8,832 nt of DNA from Desulfobacteraceae bacterium (GTDB taxonomy: Bacteria; Desulfobacterota; Desulfobacteria; Desulfobacterales; Desulfobacteraceae): positions 1-8,832 of the forward strand of contig WFQS01000074.1 of assembly GCA_015486915.1 (NCBI GenBank), read 5' to 3'. Below are positions 1-4,860 of the stretch, piece after piece. The notes below the pieces were generated by a model that saw nothing but the letters and a program-made list of their open reading frames with translations, did not search any database and was not told the origin of the DNA. The stretch's first letter is position 1, and every line of letters begins with the position of its first letter. Both the position numbers and the translations under genes were made by a program.

Positions 1-178
1 GCTCATTACAGGCCTGTTCGCATTTTCTGCAGCCCACGCATAAAGTTGTATCAACAAGACATCCAAAAACATCGGGTGATATTTCAGGATTATCAGAAGC
101 AAAAGCCGTTGCACCTGGTGAAATTAATGCACTTGCAGCCATTGTCCCGGACAGCTTAAGAAAATCTCTTCTTTTCAT
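1..178 (-). CDS. Tat-exported ferredoxin-like 4Fe-4S protein (N-terminal part, cut by window edge)
   Basis: Reading leftward from ATG at 178 gives 59 codons without a stop before the window ends. Residues 1-27 form a Tat signal: MKRRDFLK twin-arginine motif, a short hydrophobic stretch and an AFA cleavage site. Residues 47-57 hold CxxCxxCxxxC (Cys47, 50, 53, 57), the first 4Fe-4S motif of the HybA/NrfC/PhsB-type electron-transfer subunits. Such proteins carry electrons in the periplasm between a membrane quinone module and a molybdopterin or hydrogenase catalytic subunit. The partner genes would lie left of the window, so which enzyme it serves cannot be told. A GGAAAGG ribosome binding site lies about 9 nt before the start. 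It is the last visible gene of the minus-strand sulfur operon, separated from it by 146 nt containing a strong hairpin, so it may instead begin its own transcription unit. The family assignment is firm; the partner is unknown. Confidence 0.85.
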   Translation of the reverse strand, partial: MKRRDFLKLSGTMAASALISPGATAFASDNPEISPDVFGCLVDTTLCVGCRKCEQACNE

Positions 179-210
179 TGTTCTGTACCTTTCCTGGTTT
201 AATTAAGCAA

Positions 211-259
211 TAACTGCCATGGGGCAAATCTGATTTTACCGGGGATCTGCCCCATGGCG
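211..259 (-). repeat. Strong hairpin built from two inverted copies of the GCC-CCAT-GGC repeat
   Basis: TGCCATGGGGCA at 215-226 faces TGCCCCATGGCG at 248-259. The arms 216-226 and 248-258 pair perfectly (11 bp), then one mismatch, then 3 more pairs (228-230 with 244-246). In the direction of the operon the downstream flank is AGTTATTGCTT, not a proper U-tract, so this is a weak candidate for an intrinsic terminator. It could be a processing or stability hairpin between the DsrE-like gene (stop at 325) and the Tat Fe-S gene (start at 178). The minus-strand copy (249-211) aligns with the copy at 1606-1645 over about 40 nt. Confidence 0.7.
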
Positions 260-324
260 GCTAAAGCGGATTTCCATACTTCTCAAGGGCCATGCCGGAA
301 AAAGCCATATTGGCATCATCGTTA

Positions 325-639
325 TCACATAACAATGTATCTGTCTGATTCTGCAGACATTTCAGCATTTCTCGCCTGGGTGGCAAAATCCTTAAACCCC
401 ACGCCTGGTACCTCTTCTTCGCGTCCATGGAATCCATTGGCACGGAAACTTACATCGCAGATTGATATTTTAGCTTTTCCAACAAGTTTTTCAAAATCAG
501 GGTTGAAAGTAAGTTTAACGGAAGATCCCGTAAAAAAAATATTTACATCTTTTCCCTTTTTATGGGCAGCATCGGTGAGGTTTACAACATAGTCAAGATG
601 CTTGTCAGATGAGACAAGTATTCCAAGTGATTCAGACAT
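325..639 (-). CDS. DsrE/DsrF-like family protein with one candidate active cysteine
   Basis: A 104-residue cytosolic protein with the DsrE-type alternating strand/helix pattern: strand LGILVSS (5-11), helix 14-29, strand DVNIFFTG (31-38), helix near 48-55, strand KISICDVSFRANG (57-69) and the final strand DRYIVM. The single cysteine, Cys61, sits after the third core strand, where DsrE/TusD proteins carry the persulfide-bearing cysteine. The likely role is accepting or passing sulfane sulfur in a relay with the TusA protein encoded upstream. The ATG at 639 has AAGGA 6 nt upstream (AATAAGGAAAAAT). It follows the 56-residue gene in the same direction after a 174-nt gap that is unusually long for this operon. 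The length is normal for small DsrE-like proteins. The exact subfamily and sulfur substrate are inferred, not shown. Confidence 0.85.
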   Translation of the reverse strand: MSESLGILVSSDKHLDYVVNLTDAAHKKGKDVNIFFTGSSVKLTFNPDFEKLVGKAKISICDVSFRANGFHGREEEVPGVGFKDFATQARNAEMSAESDRYIVM

Positions 640-813
640 ATATTTTTCCTTATTTTTCTTTTATTTTATCTATTTTATTGTTGAATTTTATCTTTACTTA
701 TTGTCACCTGGATCAAATTTTTGTTTGAAGCAGGATCTAACCGGTGTGCAAACTGAAGATTTTAAACAAAAAAATCTTTCAGATCCTTTTTACCGATCCT
801 GATACTGCGGTTA
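640..813. other. Intergenic gap inside the sulfur operon
   Basis: This 174-nt, AT-rich gap separates the 56-residue gene from the downstream 104-residue DsrE-like gene. I see no ORF, no clear terminator and no convincing sigma-70 promoter. GGATC occurs twice close together around 780-800. A minor promoter on the minus strand cannot be excluded: a TTGATC lies here but without a good -10. Confidence 0.4.
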
Positions 814-984
814 TTACCACCAGGAAATCACTTTATCCGATGCAAATATGTCATCCACAAGTAAGTCCCAGTCAACATCAGATTGATATAATGCCGCCTT
901 TTTTTCTTCGTGATCTGAAAATTCTGTGATCAGTCCGTTAACAGTTTCATCTGGAACAGATTTAAATATGTGCAATACTTTCAT
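814..984 (-). CDS. 56-residue miniature TusB/DsrH-like protein
   Basis: ATG at 984 to TAA at 816-814 encodes 56 residues beginning MKVLHIFKSVPDETV and ending FASDKVISWW. The opening (xLHIxKSxP) and closing (DKVxxW) resemble the two ends of TusB/DsrH proteins, which are usually about 90-100 residues, as if the middle were missing. There is no cysteine; TusB/DsrH cysteines are not always conserved. The start is supported by GGAG six nt upstream, and that GGAG directly adjoins the TAG stop of the 96-residue gene (995-997), indicating translational coupling. The context of TusA, two DsrE-like proteins and a YeeE transporter supports a role in sulfur relay, perhaps as a partner subunit of the DsrE-like proteins. 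That the gene is real is well supported by start, RBS and spacing; the TusB/DsrH relationship is inference from short end motifs. Confidence 0.75.
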   Translation of the reverse strand: MKVLHIFKSVPDETVNGLITEFSDHEEKKAALYQSDVDWDLLVDDIFASDKVISWW

Positions 985-994
985 GTGTTTTCTC

Positions 995-1285
995 CTAAAA
1001 TGGAATTACAAGAGATGCCTGTTTAAGCTTATCTCCGATTTCAGCTGTTGTTGCATACTTAAAACCATATTTTTCTGCATTTACCGTATTATTGGTAAAT
1101 CTTTCACCTTCCATCTCATCAATGAACTCCATGTTTTCCGAGTATGCTTCATCCATGTTGGCAATTTCATGATTTAAAACAAACATCTGCACCTCGGCCA
1201 TCTCAAGGAGCAGCCCCAGGCTCGTTCTAAGCCCCTCGTACTGCTGATCTTTGTCTTTAATCAATACTGCTATTTTGTCAGCCAT
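995..1285 (-). CDS. DsrE-like family protein lacking cysteine
   Basis: A 96-residue soluble protein with a DsrE/TusD-like layout: strand KIAVLIKD (4-11), helix 15-30, strand VQMFVLNHEI (32-41), an acidic middle, helix near 80-88 and the final strand ASLVIPF. It contains no cysteine at all, so it cannot itself carry a persulfide; a structural or partner role in a TusBCD-like complex is more likely. It lies between the TusA gene (7-nt gap) and the 56-residue gene (10-nt gap), clearly cotranscribed. The ATG at 1285 is preceded by AAAAAAGGATAAAAAAAATATGG-type sequence, with AAGGA roughly 10 nt upstream as a modest ribosome binding site. The DsrE fold is inferred from pattern and context; the precise function is unknown. 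Confidence 0.8.
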   Translation of the reverse strand: MADKIAVLIKDKDQQYEGLRTSLGLLLEMAEVQMFVLNHEIANMDEAYSENMEFIDEMEGERFTNNTVNAEKYGFKYATTAEIGDKLKQASLVIPF

Positions 1286-1292
1286 ATTTTTT

Positions 1293-1538
1293 TTATCCTT
1301 TTTTTATAAAATATTTTGTAACATCCCCGTCAATATCCTCCATGCCGAGAAATTCATTACCCCCCTTGTTCCCCCAGTTCGGGATATCGTTTTTTGATCC
1401 CGGATCATTGCCGTGAATTTCAAGAATCTGGTCCGGTTTCATTCCTTTTAAAGCTTTTTTGGTTTTTAAAAGCGGCATGGGGCAGGTAAGCCCGCATGTG
1501 TCGAGAATCTGATCAGGATTAATTTCAGTAAGATCCAT
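1293..1538 (-). CDS. TusA-family sulfurtransferase (SirA-like sulfur carrier)
   Basis: This 81-residue protein has the TusA signature DTCGLTCPMPLLKTKKAL at 13-30, in which Cys19 of CPMP is the persulfide-carrying residue; Cys15 four residues earlier is a common extra cysteine. The second half keeps the family motif DPGSKNDIPNW (45-55) and a glycine-rich turn before the last strand. TusA proteins shuttle sulfane sulfur as a cysteine persulfide between cytosolic enzymes. Adjacent TusA and YeeE/YedE genes are a recurrent pair, thought to couple sulfur-compound import with intracellular sulfur transfer. An AAGGAAAATAAAC sequence upstream of the ATG supplies the ribosome binding site. It follows the transporter gene after 122 nt containing a repeat copy, and precedes the cysteine-free DsrE-like gene. 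The family is certain; the in vivo sulfur donor and acceptor are not. Confidence 0.93.
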   Translation of the reverse strand: MDLTEINPDQILDTCGLTCPMPLLKTKKALKGMKPDQILEIHGNDPGSKNDIPNWGNKGGNEFLGMEDIDGDVTKYFIKKG

Positions 1539-1605
1539 TGTTTATTTTCCTTTAATTTGAAAGTTATCACAAAACACAGTGCAACTTTTTTTGATTGTTG
1601 CAAGA

Positions 1606-1645
1606 CAGATCCGGGCAAAACCAGATCCGCCTCATGGCGGTTAAT
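1606..1645 (+). repeat. Copy of the GCC-TCAT-GGC mini-hairpin repeat (in the transporter-tusA gap)
   Basis: CCGCC-TCAT-GGCGG at 1627-1640 is a perfect 5-bp stem with a 4-nt loop, followed by GTTAATA. The preceding CAGATCCGGGCAAAACCAGAT (1606-1626) aligns with the minus-strand copy at 249-211 with one 1-nt gap. It lies just past the stop codon of the transporter gene, in the opposite orientation to the operon. Confidence 0.65.
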
Positions 1646-1660
1646 AAAAATTATAATATG

Positions 1661-2854
1661 TTAAAAAATGACAAATTTTTCCGTTTTTTCATTCCATACG
1701 GCAATGAAAACCCAGAGCATGAAAAATAAAATAAAAAGTGGAATGGTAAATTTCCACGTAAAAATTTCAGGCATGAATATGGCTTTTCCGATCTTTTCTT
1801 TAATTGAATACATTACAAGAAGTTTATCAGCAAAAGAATTAGCCAGGGCAAAGCCTATCAGGGCCATTACAAGCTTAAGATGCCCTTCGCCTATCCTCCA
1901 CAGAGTGGAGCTTGCACATCCCCCGGCAAGTATCATGCCGATTCCAAATACAAGTCCTCCTCCAAGGCTTCCAAGAACAAAGGGATGATGAACACCCATC
2001 ATGGGCTCTTTGAGCCATGCCCATTTAATTACAGCAGATCCCATGGCGTATATCATCAGGCTCATGGCAACTGATTTCACCATATCTGCCTCTCCTGTCA
2101 TAAAAGGGCATCTGAATGCCCGGACAAAGCAGAATCTTGATTTGTGCATTGAAAGGCCTATCAAAACGCCGAAGAAGAGATATCCACCAAGAACGGTTTT
2201 ATCAATGGATGAGTAAAAGTAAAAAGCCGTTATAACGGCAAAAAAGATAAGTCCTCCAATATACGGCTGTACAATGTCCCAGTTGATACCGGAAGAATCT
2301 TTGTTCTTTTTTTTCTGAGCCATGGGTTTTATGGTAATATTTTCCATTTCCCATAACAGATATTTCAGTCCCAGCCATGCTCCTGCACCAAGGCCGAACA
2401 TCATGGCAATTCCCCCCATTGAAAACATCGCACTTGCAGTATAAAAGCCGCCTACATTACACCCCCTGGCAAAGCATGCTCCAATACCCATTAAAATGCC
2501 GCCGGTAAGGCCCTTTGCGTATTCAATGGGCGGCGCTTTTCTTATTTTAAACTGGCGGCTCATCAAGGCAGATATAAATGCACCTGTTAAAATACCAAAA
2601 TTTGACATGGACATTGGATGAAGCCATGGAACAAACGGTTTTTTTGAATTTATTCCCACAGCGTATAAAACCCATTTTCCCCAGTTTTTATATCCGCCTG
2701 CAATTCCCCATGGGGTGTCCCAGAGAAAAATCATAATTGCTATTACGGCAATGAATATTCCGGCAAGCCATGCAGGCCATTCCTGTCCAAATATTGCATT
2801 ATATGTATTTTTTATTTCCTGTTTTGTACTTGAAAACAACGTTTCAGACGGCAA
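1661..2854 (-). CDS. YeeE/YedE family (TsuA-like) sulfur-compound membrane transporter
   Basis: A 397-residue polytopic inner-membrane protein made of two related halves. Each half carries the family's conserved cysteine/glycine motifs: GIGACFARGCNVGG (123-136), SRFCFVRAFRCP (239-250) and LAGGCASSTLWRIGEG (309-324). Cysteines are 127, 132, 242, 249 and 313. In the structurally known relative TsuA, three conserved pore cysteines pass thiosulfate through the membrane; Cys127 or 132, Cys242 and Cys313 occupy comparable motifs. The N-terminus has an extra segment of about 25 residues before the first membrane helix. The start is TTG at 2854, with a near-perfect GGAGGAG (2866-2860) five nt away; the nearby ATG at 2859 is out of frame. 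It is the first gene of the minus-strand operon and sits behind the sigma-54 promoter at 3105-3090. The substrate (thiosulfate, sulfide or polysulfide, or a selenium compound) is inferred; the family is certain. Confidence 0.92.
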   Translation of the reverse strand: MPSETLFSSTKQEIKNTYNAIFGQEWPAWLAGIFIAVIAIMIFLWDTPWGIAGGYKNWGKWVLYAVGINSKKPFVPWLHPMSMSNFGILTGAFISALMSRQFKIRKAPPIEYAKGLTGGILMGIGACFARGCNVGGFYTASAMFSMGGIAMMFGLGAGAWLGLKYLLWEMENITIKPMAQKKKNKDSSGINWDIVQPYIGGLIFFAVITAFYFYSSIDKTVLGGYLFFGVLIGLSMHKSRFCFVRAFRCPFMTGEADMVKSVAMSLMIYAMGSAVIKWAWLKEPMMGVHHPFVLGSLGGGLVFGIGMILAGGCASSTLWRIGEGHLKLVMALIGFALANSFADKLLVMYSIKEKIGKAIFMPEIFTWKFTIPLFILFFMLWVFIAVWNEKTEKFVIF

Positions 2855-2866
2855 TTCATCTCCTCC
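2854..2866 (-). promoter_or_regulatory. Ribosome binding site that fixes a TTG start for the transporter
   Basis: On the minus strand GGAGGAG (2866-2860), spacer ATGAA, then TTG (2854-2852). The ATG inside the spacer is in another frame and leads into a different reading. No in-frame ATG or GTG occurs just upstream, so TTG is the best supported start. Confidence 0.75.
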
Positions 2867-2881
2867 ATAAGTTTTTATAAG

Positions 2882-2990
2882 AAAGAGCTCTATTTTGACA
2901 GAGTCACAAATGCTTTTTCTATGTTCGTCAGAATCTTTGATTCTTTGAGGCTCCGCAGCGCTGTCCAGCTCGGCCTCATGGCCGTTAATA
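2882..2990 (+). repeat. Diverged ~110-bp direct repeat, copy A
   Basis: It aligns with copy B (3283-3392) at 81 of 109 positions with a single 1-nt gap, by my hand alignment. It begins AAAGAGCTC and ends in CGGCC-TCAT-GGCCG (2971-2984), a perfect 5-bp mini-hairpin followed by GTTAATA. TGAGGC at 2946-2951 can instead pair with GCCTCA at 2973-2978. It lies inside the predicted ~225-nt leader of the transporter mRNA, in antisense orientation. Confidence 0.75.
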
Positions 2991-3043
2991 AAAGCTTACC
3001 GGTTTTATCAGCACTTAATTTCCACTGATGGTTTTAACCTGCT

Positions 3044-3076
3044 CACGGTCAAAGCACGGTCAACAGTTAAAACTGT
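3044..3076. promoter_or_regulatory. Tandem 9-mer pair and palindrome just downstream of the predicted start site
   Basis: CACGGTCAA occurs at 3044-3052 and again at 3055-3063, an 11-bp period that would place both on the same face of DNA. It is followed by ACAGTT-AA-AACTGT (3063-3076), a 6-bp inverted repeat. Relative to the predicted sigma-54 start near 3079 these lie in the first ~35 transcribed nucleotides, a place where a repressor could act. The binding protein is unknown. Confidence 0.35.
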
Positions 3077-3089
3077 CAATGGACTTTTG

Positions 3090-3105
3090 AGCAATTAACA
3101 TGCCA
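3090..3105 (-). promoter_or_regulatory. Sigma-54 (-24/-12) promoter for the transporter-tusA operon
   Basis: The minus strand reads TGGCATGTTAATTGCT from 3105 to 3090. This fits the sigma-54 consensus TGGCAYRNNNNTTGCW at every specified base, with GG and GC separated by exactly 10 nt. Transcription would start near 3079, giving a leader of about 225 nt before the TTG start at 2854. A sigma-54 activator gene diverges from the same region. Confidence 0.85.
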
Positions 3106-3145
3106 TTGCATTTTAAAGAATAGATTCAGAATGAATTTAAACAGA

Positions 3146-3158
3146 TATCGGCTTGATA
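3146..3158 (-). promoter_or_regulatory. IHF-like bending site upstream of the sigma-54 promoter
   Basis: The minus strand reads TATCAAGCCGATA, matching the IHF consensus WATCAANNNNTTR at 8 of 9 specified bases. Its centre is about 73 bp upstream of the predicted start, between promoter and palindrome cluster, as in many sigma-54 promoters. Such a match is easily found by chance in AT-rich DNA. Confidence 0.3.
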
Positions 3159-3238
3159 TTATGAGATAATATTTAAAGTTTGTTTTTATGGGTAATAATT
3201 TTTGCTTATAGTTTTACGATTAATATTGTTAATACAGG

Positions 3239-3267
3239 CTTAACATGTTAACAGTTAAAGTTAACAT
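3239..3267. promoter_or_regulatory. Palindrome cluster, candidate enhancer (UAS) for the sigma-54 activator
   Basis: TTAACATGTTAA (3240-3251) is a perfect 12-bp palindrome. It overlaps ATGTTAAC-N7-GTTAACAT (3245-3252 and 3260-3267), an 8-bp inverted repeat. The cluster therefore contains repeated GTTAA half-sites centred about 175 bp upstream of the predicted start, the usual distance for an enhancer-binding protein. It is also about 150 bp ahead of the activator gene, so autoregulation is possible. Confidence 0.5.
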
Positions 3268-3282
3268 TATGGCCGTTATACA

Positions 3283-3392
3283 AAAGAGCTCACTTTCAGA
3301 CAAAGTAACAGATGCTCTTTTGATGCTCGTCAAAAACCATGATTTTCTGAGGCACTGAAACGCTGTTCAGATATGCCTCATGGCAGTTATAT
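3283..3392 (+). repeat. Diverged ~110-bp direct repeat, copy B
   Basis: Same element as copy A, 401 bp further on. Here the 3' part folds as TGAGGC (3348-3353) with GCCTCA (3375-3380), enclosing CTGAA (3355-3359) with TTCAG (3366-3370). The alternative is TGCC-TCAT-GGCA (3374-3385). ATGGCCGTTATA at 3269-3280, just before this copy, resembles its own end ATGGCAGTTATA at 3380-3391, as if a further unit once preceded it. It ends 17 nt before the activator start codon. Confidence 0.75.
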
Positions 3393-3409
3393 GAGAGAGA
3401 ATTGAAAAA

Positions 3410-4795
3410 ATGAATATCGGGAAATACTGGAGAACTATTTTAAATTCTGTTCAGGAAGGAGTCATAATAATTGATTCTTCGGGAACACTGGTTGCTGCCA
3501 ATCATGCGGCAACTCTTATGACCGGATACACAGAAGATGAACTCATAGGAAAATCCTGCAGGATTCTTAACTGCACGGGATGTAAGATAAAGGGAGAAGG
3601 GTCAGGGAAGGACTGGTGTGGACTTTTTTCAAGAAAAATGATGAGTGAAAAAAAATGCCTTATATCCAACCGGCACAACAGGTATATACAGATCATTAAA
3701 AGAGCGTCAGTCCTTTATGATGATGATGGCAAAATAGTCGGCGCTGTTGAAACCCTTAGGGATATTTCAGAGAGTATCAACTGTAAAAATGAGCTCCGTT
3801 CCCTAAAGAGAATGTACCATCTCGATGACGGATTCCACGGTATAATCGGCAGAACATCAATTATACAGACCATGTTTGAGATGATTAAAGATGTGGCTGT
3901 GTCAGATACCCCTGTTATGATCCTCGGCGAAAGCGGAACTGGAAAGGAACTTGTGGCAAAGGCTATACATGAATCAGGGTCAAGACACGATGGACCATTT
4001 ATTGAAGTTAATTGCGCTGCTTTAAATGAGAATCTTCTTGAAGATGAGCTTTTCGGTCATGTTAAAGGTGCATTTACAGGAGCTGACTCCAGCAGGATCG
4101 GAAGATTTGAAGCAGCCCATCAAGGCACAATTTTTCTTGATGAAATAGGTGATGCCCCCATGTCCATTCAGGTAAAACTGTTAAGAGTTCTGGAAAGTAA
4201 AAAAATACAGAGGGTGGGGGAAAGCAGGTCAATTCCGGTTGATGTACGAATAATCACAGCCACCAACCGTAATCTGGAAAAAATGATGGCAGATAATGAA
4301 TTCAGGGAAGACCTTTTTTTCAGAATTAATGTGTTTCCAATATACTGCCCCTCTCTTGAGAGCCGCAAAGAGGATATTCCTTTAATTATTCAGCATTTTG
4401 TAAATATTAACTCCCGGAAAACCGGTAAAAATATTTTAGGGCTTACTCCCGAAGCAATGCAGCTGATGATGAAATATACATGGCCTGGAAATATAAGGGA
4501 ATTGAGAAATGCTGTGGAATATGCATTTGTTCTTTCACATCAGAATATTATCGGACCGGAACATCTCCAGGAGAAAATTACAAAACAGGATATCAATAAT
4601 GCCGGCCGGAAAATATCTGTATCATCTTCCACTCTTTTTGACAGCGGCAGACAAAAATTAATACAAGCCCTTCAAAAAACAGGCGGGAATCAGTCAAAAG
4701 CCGCTGCAATCCTTGGTATAAGCCGTGTTACCGTGTGGAAGCATATTAAAAAATTCAATATTGACCTTAAATCGGAAATTAAAAATCACATCTGA
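3410..4795 (+). CDS. Sigma-54-dependent transcriptional activator with cysteine-rich PAS domain
   Basis: A 461-residue bacterial enhancer-binding protein. An N-terminal PAS domain (about 5-120) carries an unusual cysteine set, Cys50, 55, 58, 70 and 83, within a loop typical of PAS sensors that may bind a metal, an Fe-S cluster or react with redox or sulfur signals. The AAA+ domain (about 143-375) has Walker A GESGTGKE (173-180), the sigma-54-contacting GAFTGA loop (220-225), Walker B IFLDEIGD (241-248) and the FREDLFFRINVF segment (298-309) with arginine-finger residues. A Fis-type helix-turn-helix ends the protein (NQSKAAAILGISRVTVWKHI, 427-446). All catalytic motifs are intact. It lacks a phosphorylatable receiver domain, so direct ligand or redox sensing by PAS is likely. 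ATG at 3410 has only a weak GAGAGAG upstream. It diverges from the sulfur operon, whose sigma-54 promoter it very probably controls. Confidence 0.93.
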   Translation: MNIGKYWRTILNSVQEGVIIIDSSGTLVAANHAATLMTGYTEDELIGKSCRILNCTGCKIKGEGSGKDWCGLFSRKMMSEKKCLISNRHNRYIQIIKRASVLYDDDGKIVGAVETLRDISESINCKNELRSLKRMYHLDDGFHGIIGRTSIIQTMFEMIKDVAVSDTPVMILGESGTGKELVAKAIHESGSRHDGPFIEVNCAALNENLLEDELFGHVKGAFTGADSSRIGRFEAAHQGTIFLDEIGDAPMSIQVKLLRVLESKKIQRVGESRSIPVDVRIITATNRNLEKMMADNEFREDLFFRINVFPIYCPSLESRKEDIPLIIQHFVNINSRKTGKNILGLTPEAMQLMMKYTWPGNIRELRNAVEYAFVLSHQNIIGPEHLQEKITKQDINNAGRKISVSSSTLFDSGRQKLIQALQKTGGNQSKAAAILGISRVTVWKHIKKFNIDLKSEIKNHI

Positions 4796-4860
4796 CAGGG
4801 AAAAACAGGTAAAAGTAGTAAAAAAACTTGATTCAAAAATAATTTTCTTATAAAAGTGAT

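Larger units (their letters stand above)
2855..3409. other. Divergent control region between the sulfur operon and its putative activator gene
   Basis: This 555-nt stretch has no convincing gene. From left to right it holds repeat copy A (2882-2990), a tandem CACGGTCAA pair and an ACAGTT-AA-AACTGT palindrome (3044-3076), the sigma-54 promoter (3090-3105, minus), an IHF-like site (3146-3158), the GTTAAC palindrome cluster (3239-3267) and repeat copy B (3283-3392), which ends 17 nt before the activator gene. I found no convincing promoter for the activator gene itself. Confidence 0.7.

Noticed and set aside
211..226. TGGCAGTTATTGC on the minus strand as a second sigma-54 promoter for the Fe-S gene
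   Set aside because: The GG to GC spacing is 8 nt, not 10, and the sequence is explained by the repeat hairpin.
261..324. Coding-looking tail after the DsrE-like stop (reads ...NDDANMAFSGMALEKYGNPL in the +1 frame)
   Set aside because: It could suggest a frameshifted C-terminus, but the 104-residue protein already ends in a normal final strand (DRYIVM), so a natural end is more likely. Comparison with homologues would settle it.
254..592. 112-residue open frame on the plus strand
   Set aside because: It overlaps the DsrE-like gene in antisense, starts inside the hairpin and shows no family features.
1668..1988. 106-residue open frame on the plus strand inside the transporter gene
   Set aside because: Antisense shadow; the minus-strand YeeE/YedE product has conserved cysteine motifs and a good ribosome binding site.
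2921..3389. Short reading frame shared by repeat copies A and B (MxV...AVQ..LMAV)
   Set aside because: Copy B has a stop inside the frame, copy A is shifted by the 1-nt gap, and the stem changes fit base pairing better than codon constraint.
2882..3392. Repeat copies A and B as CRISPR, integron attC sites or an insertion sequence
   Set aside because: There are only two diverged units without regular spacers, no attC core pattern (RYYYAAC/GTTRRRY pairing) and no transposase or terminal inverted repeats with target duplication.
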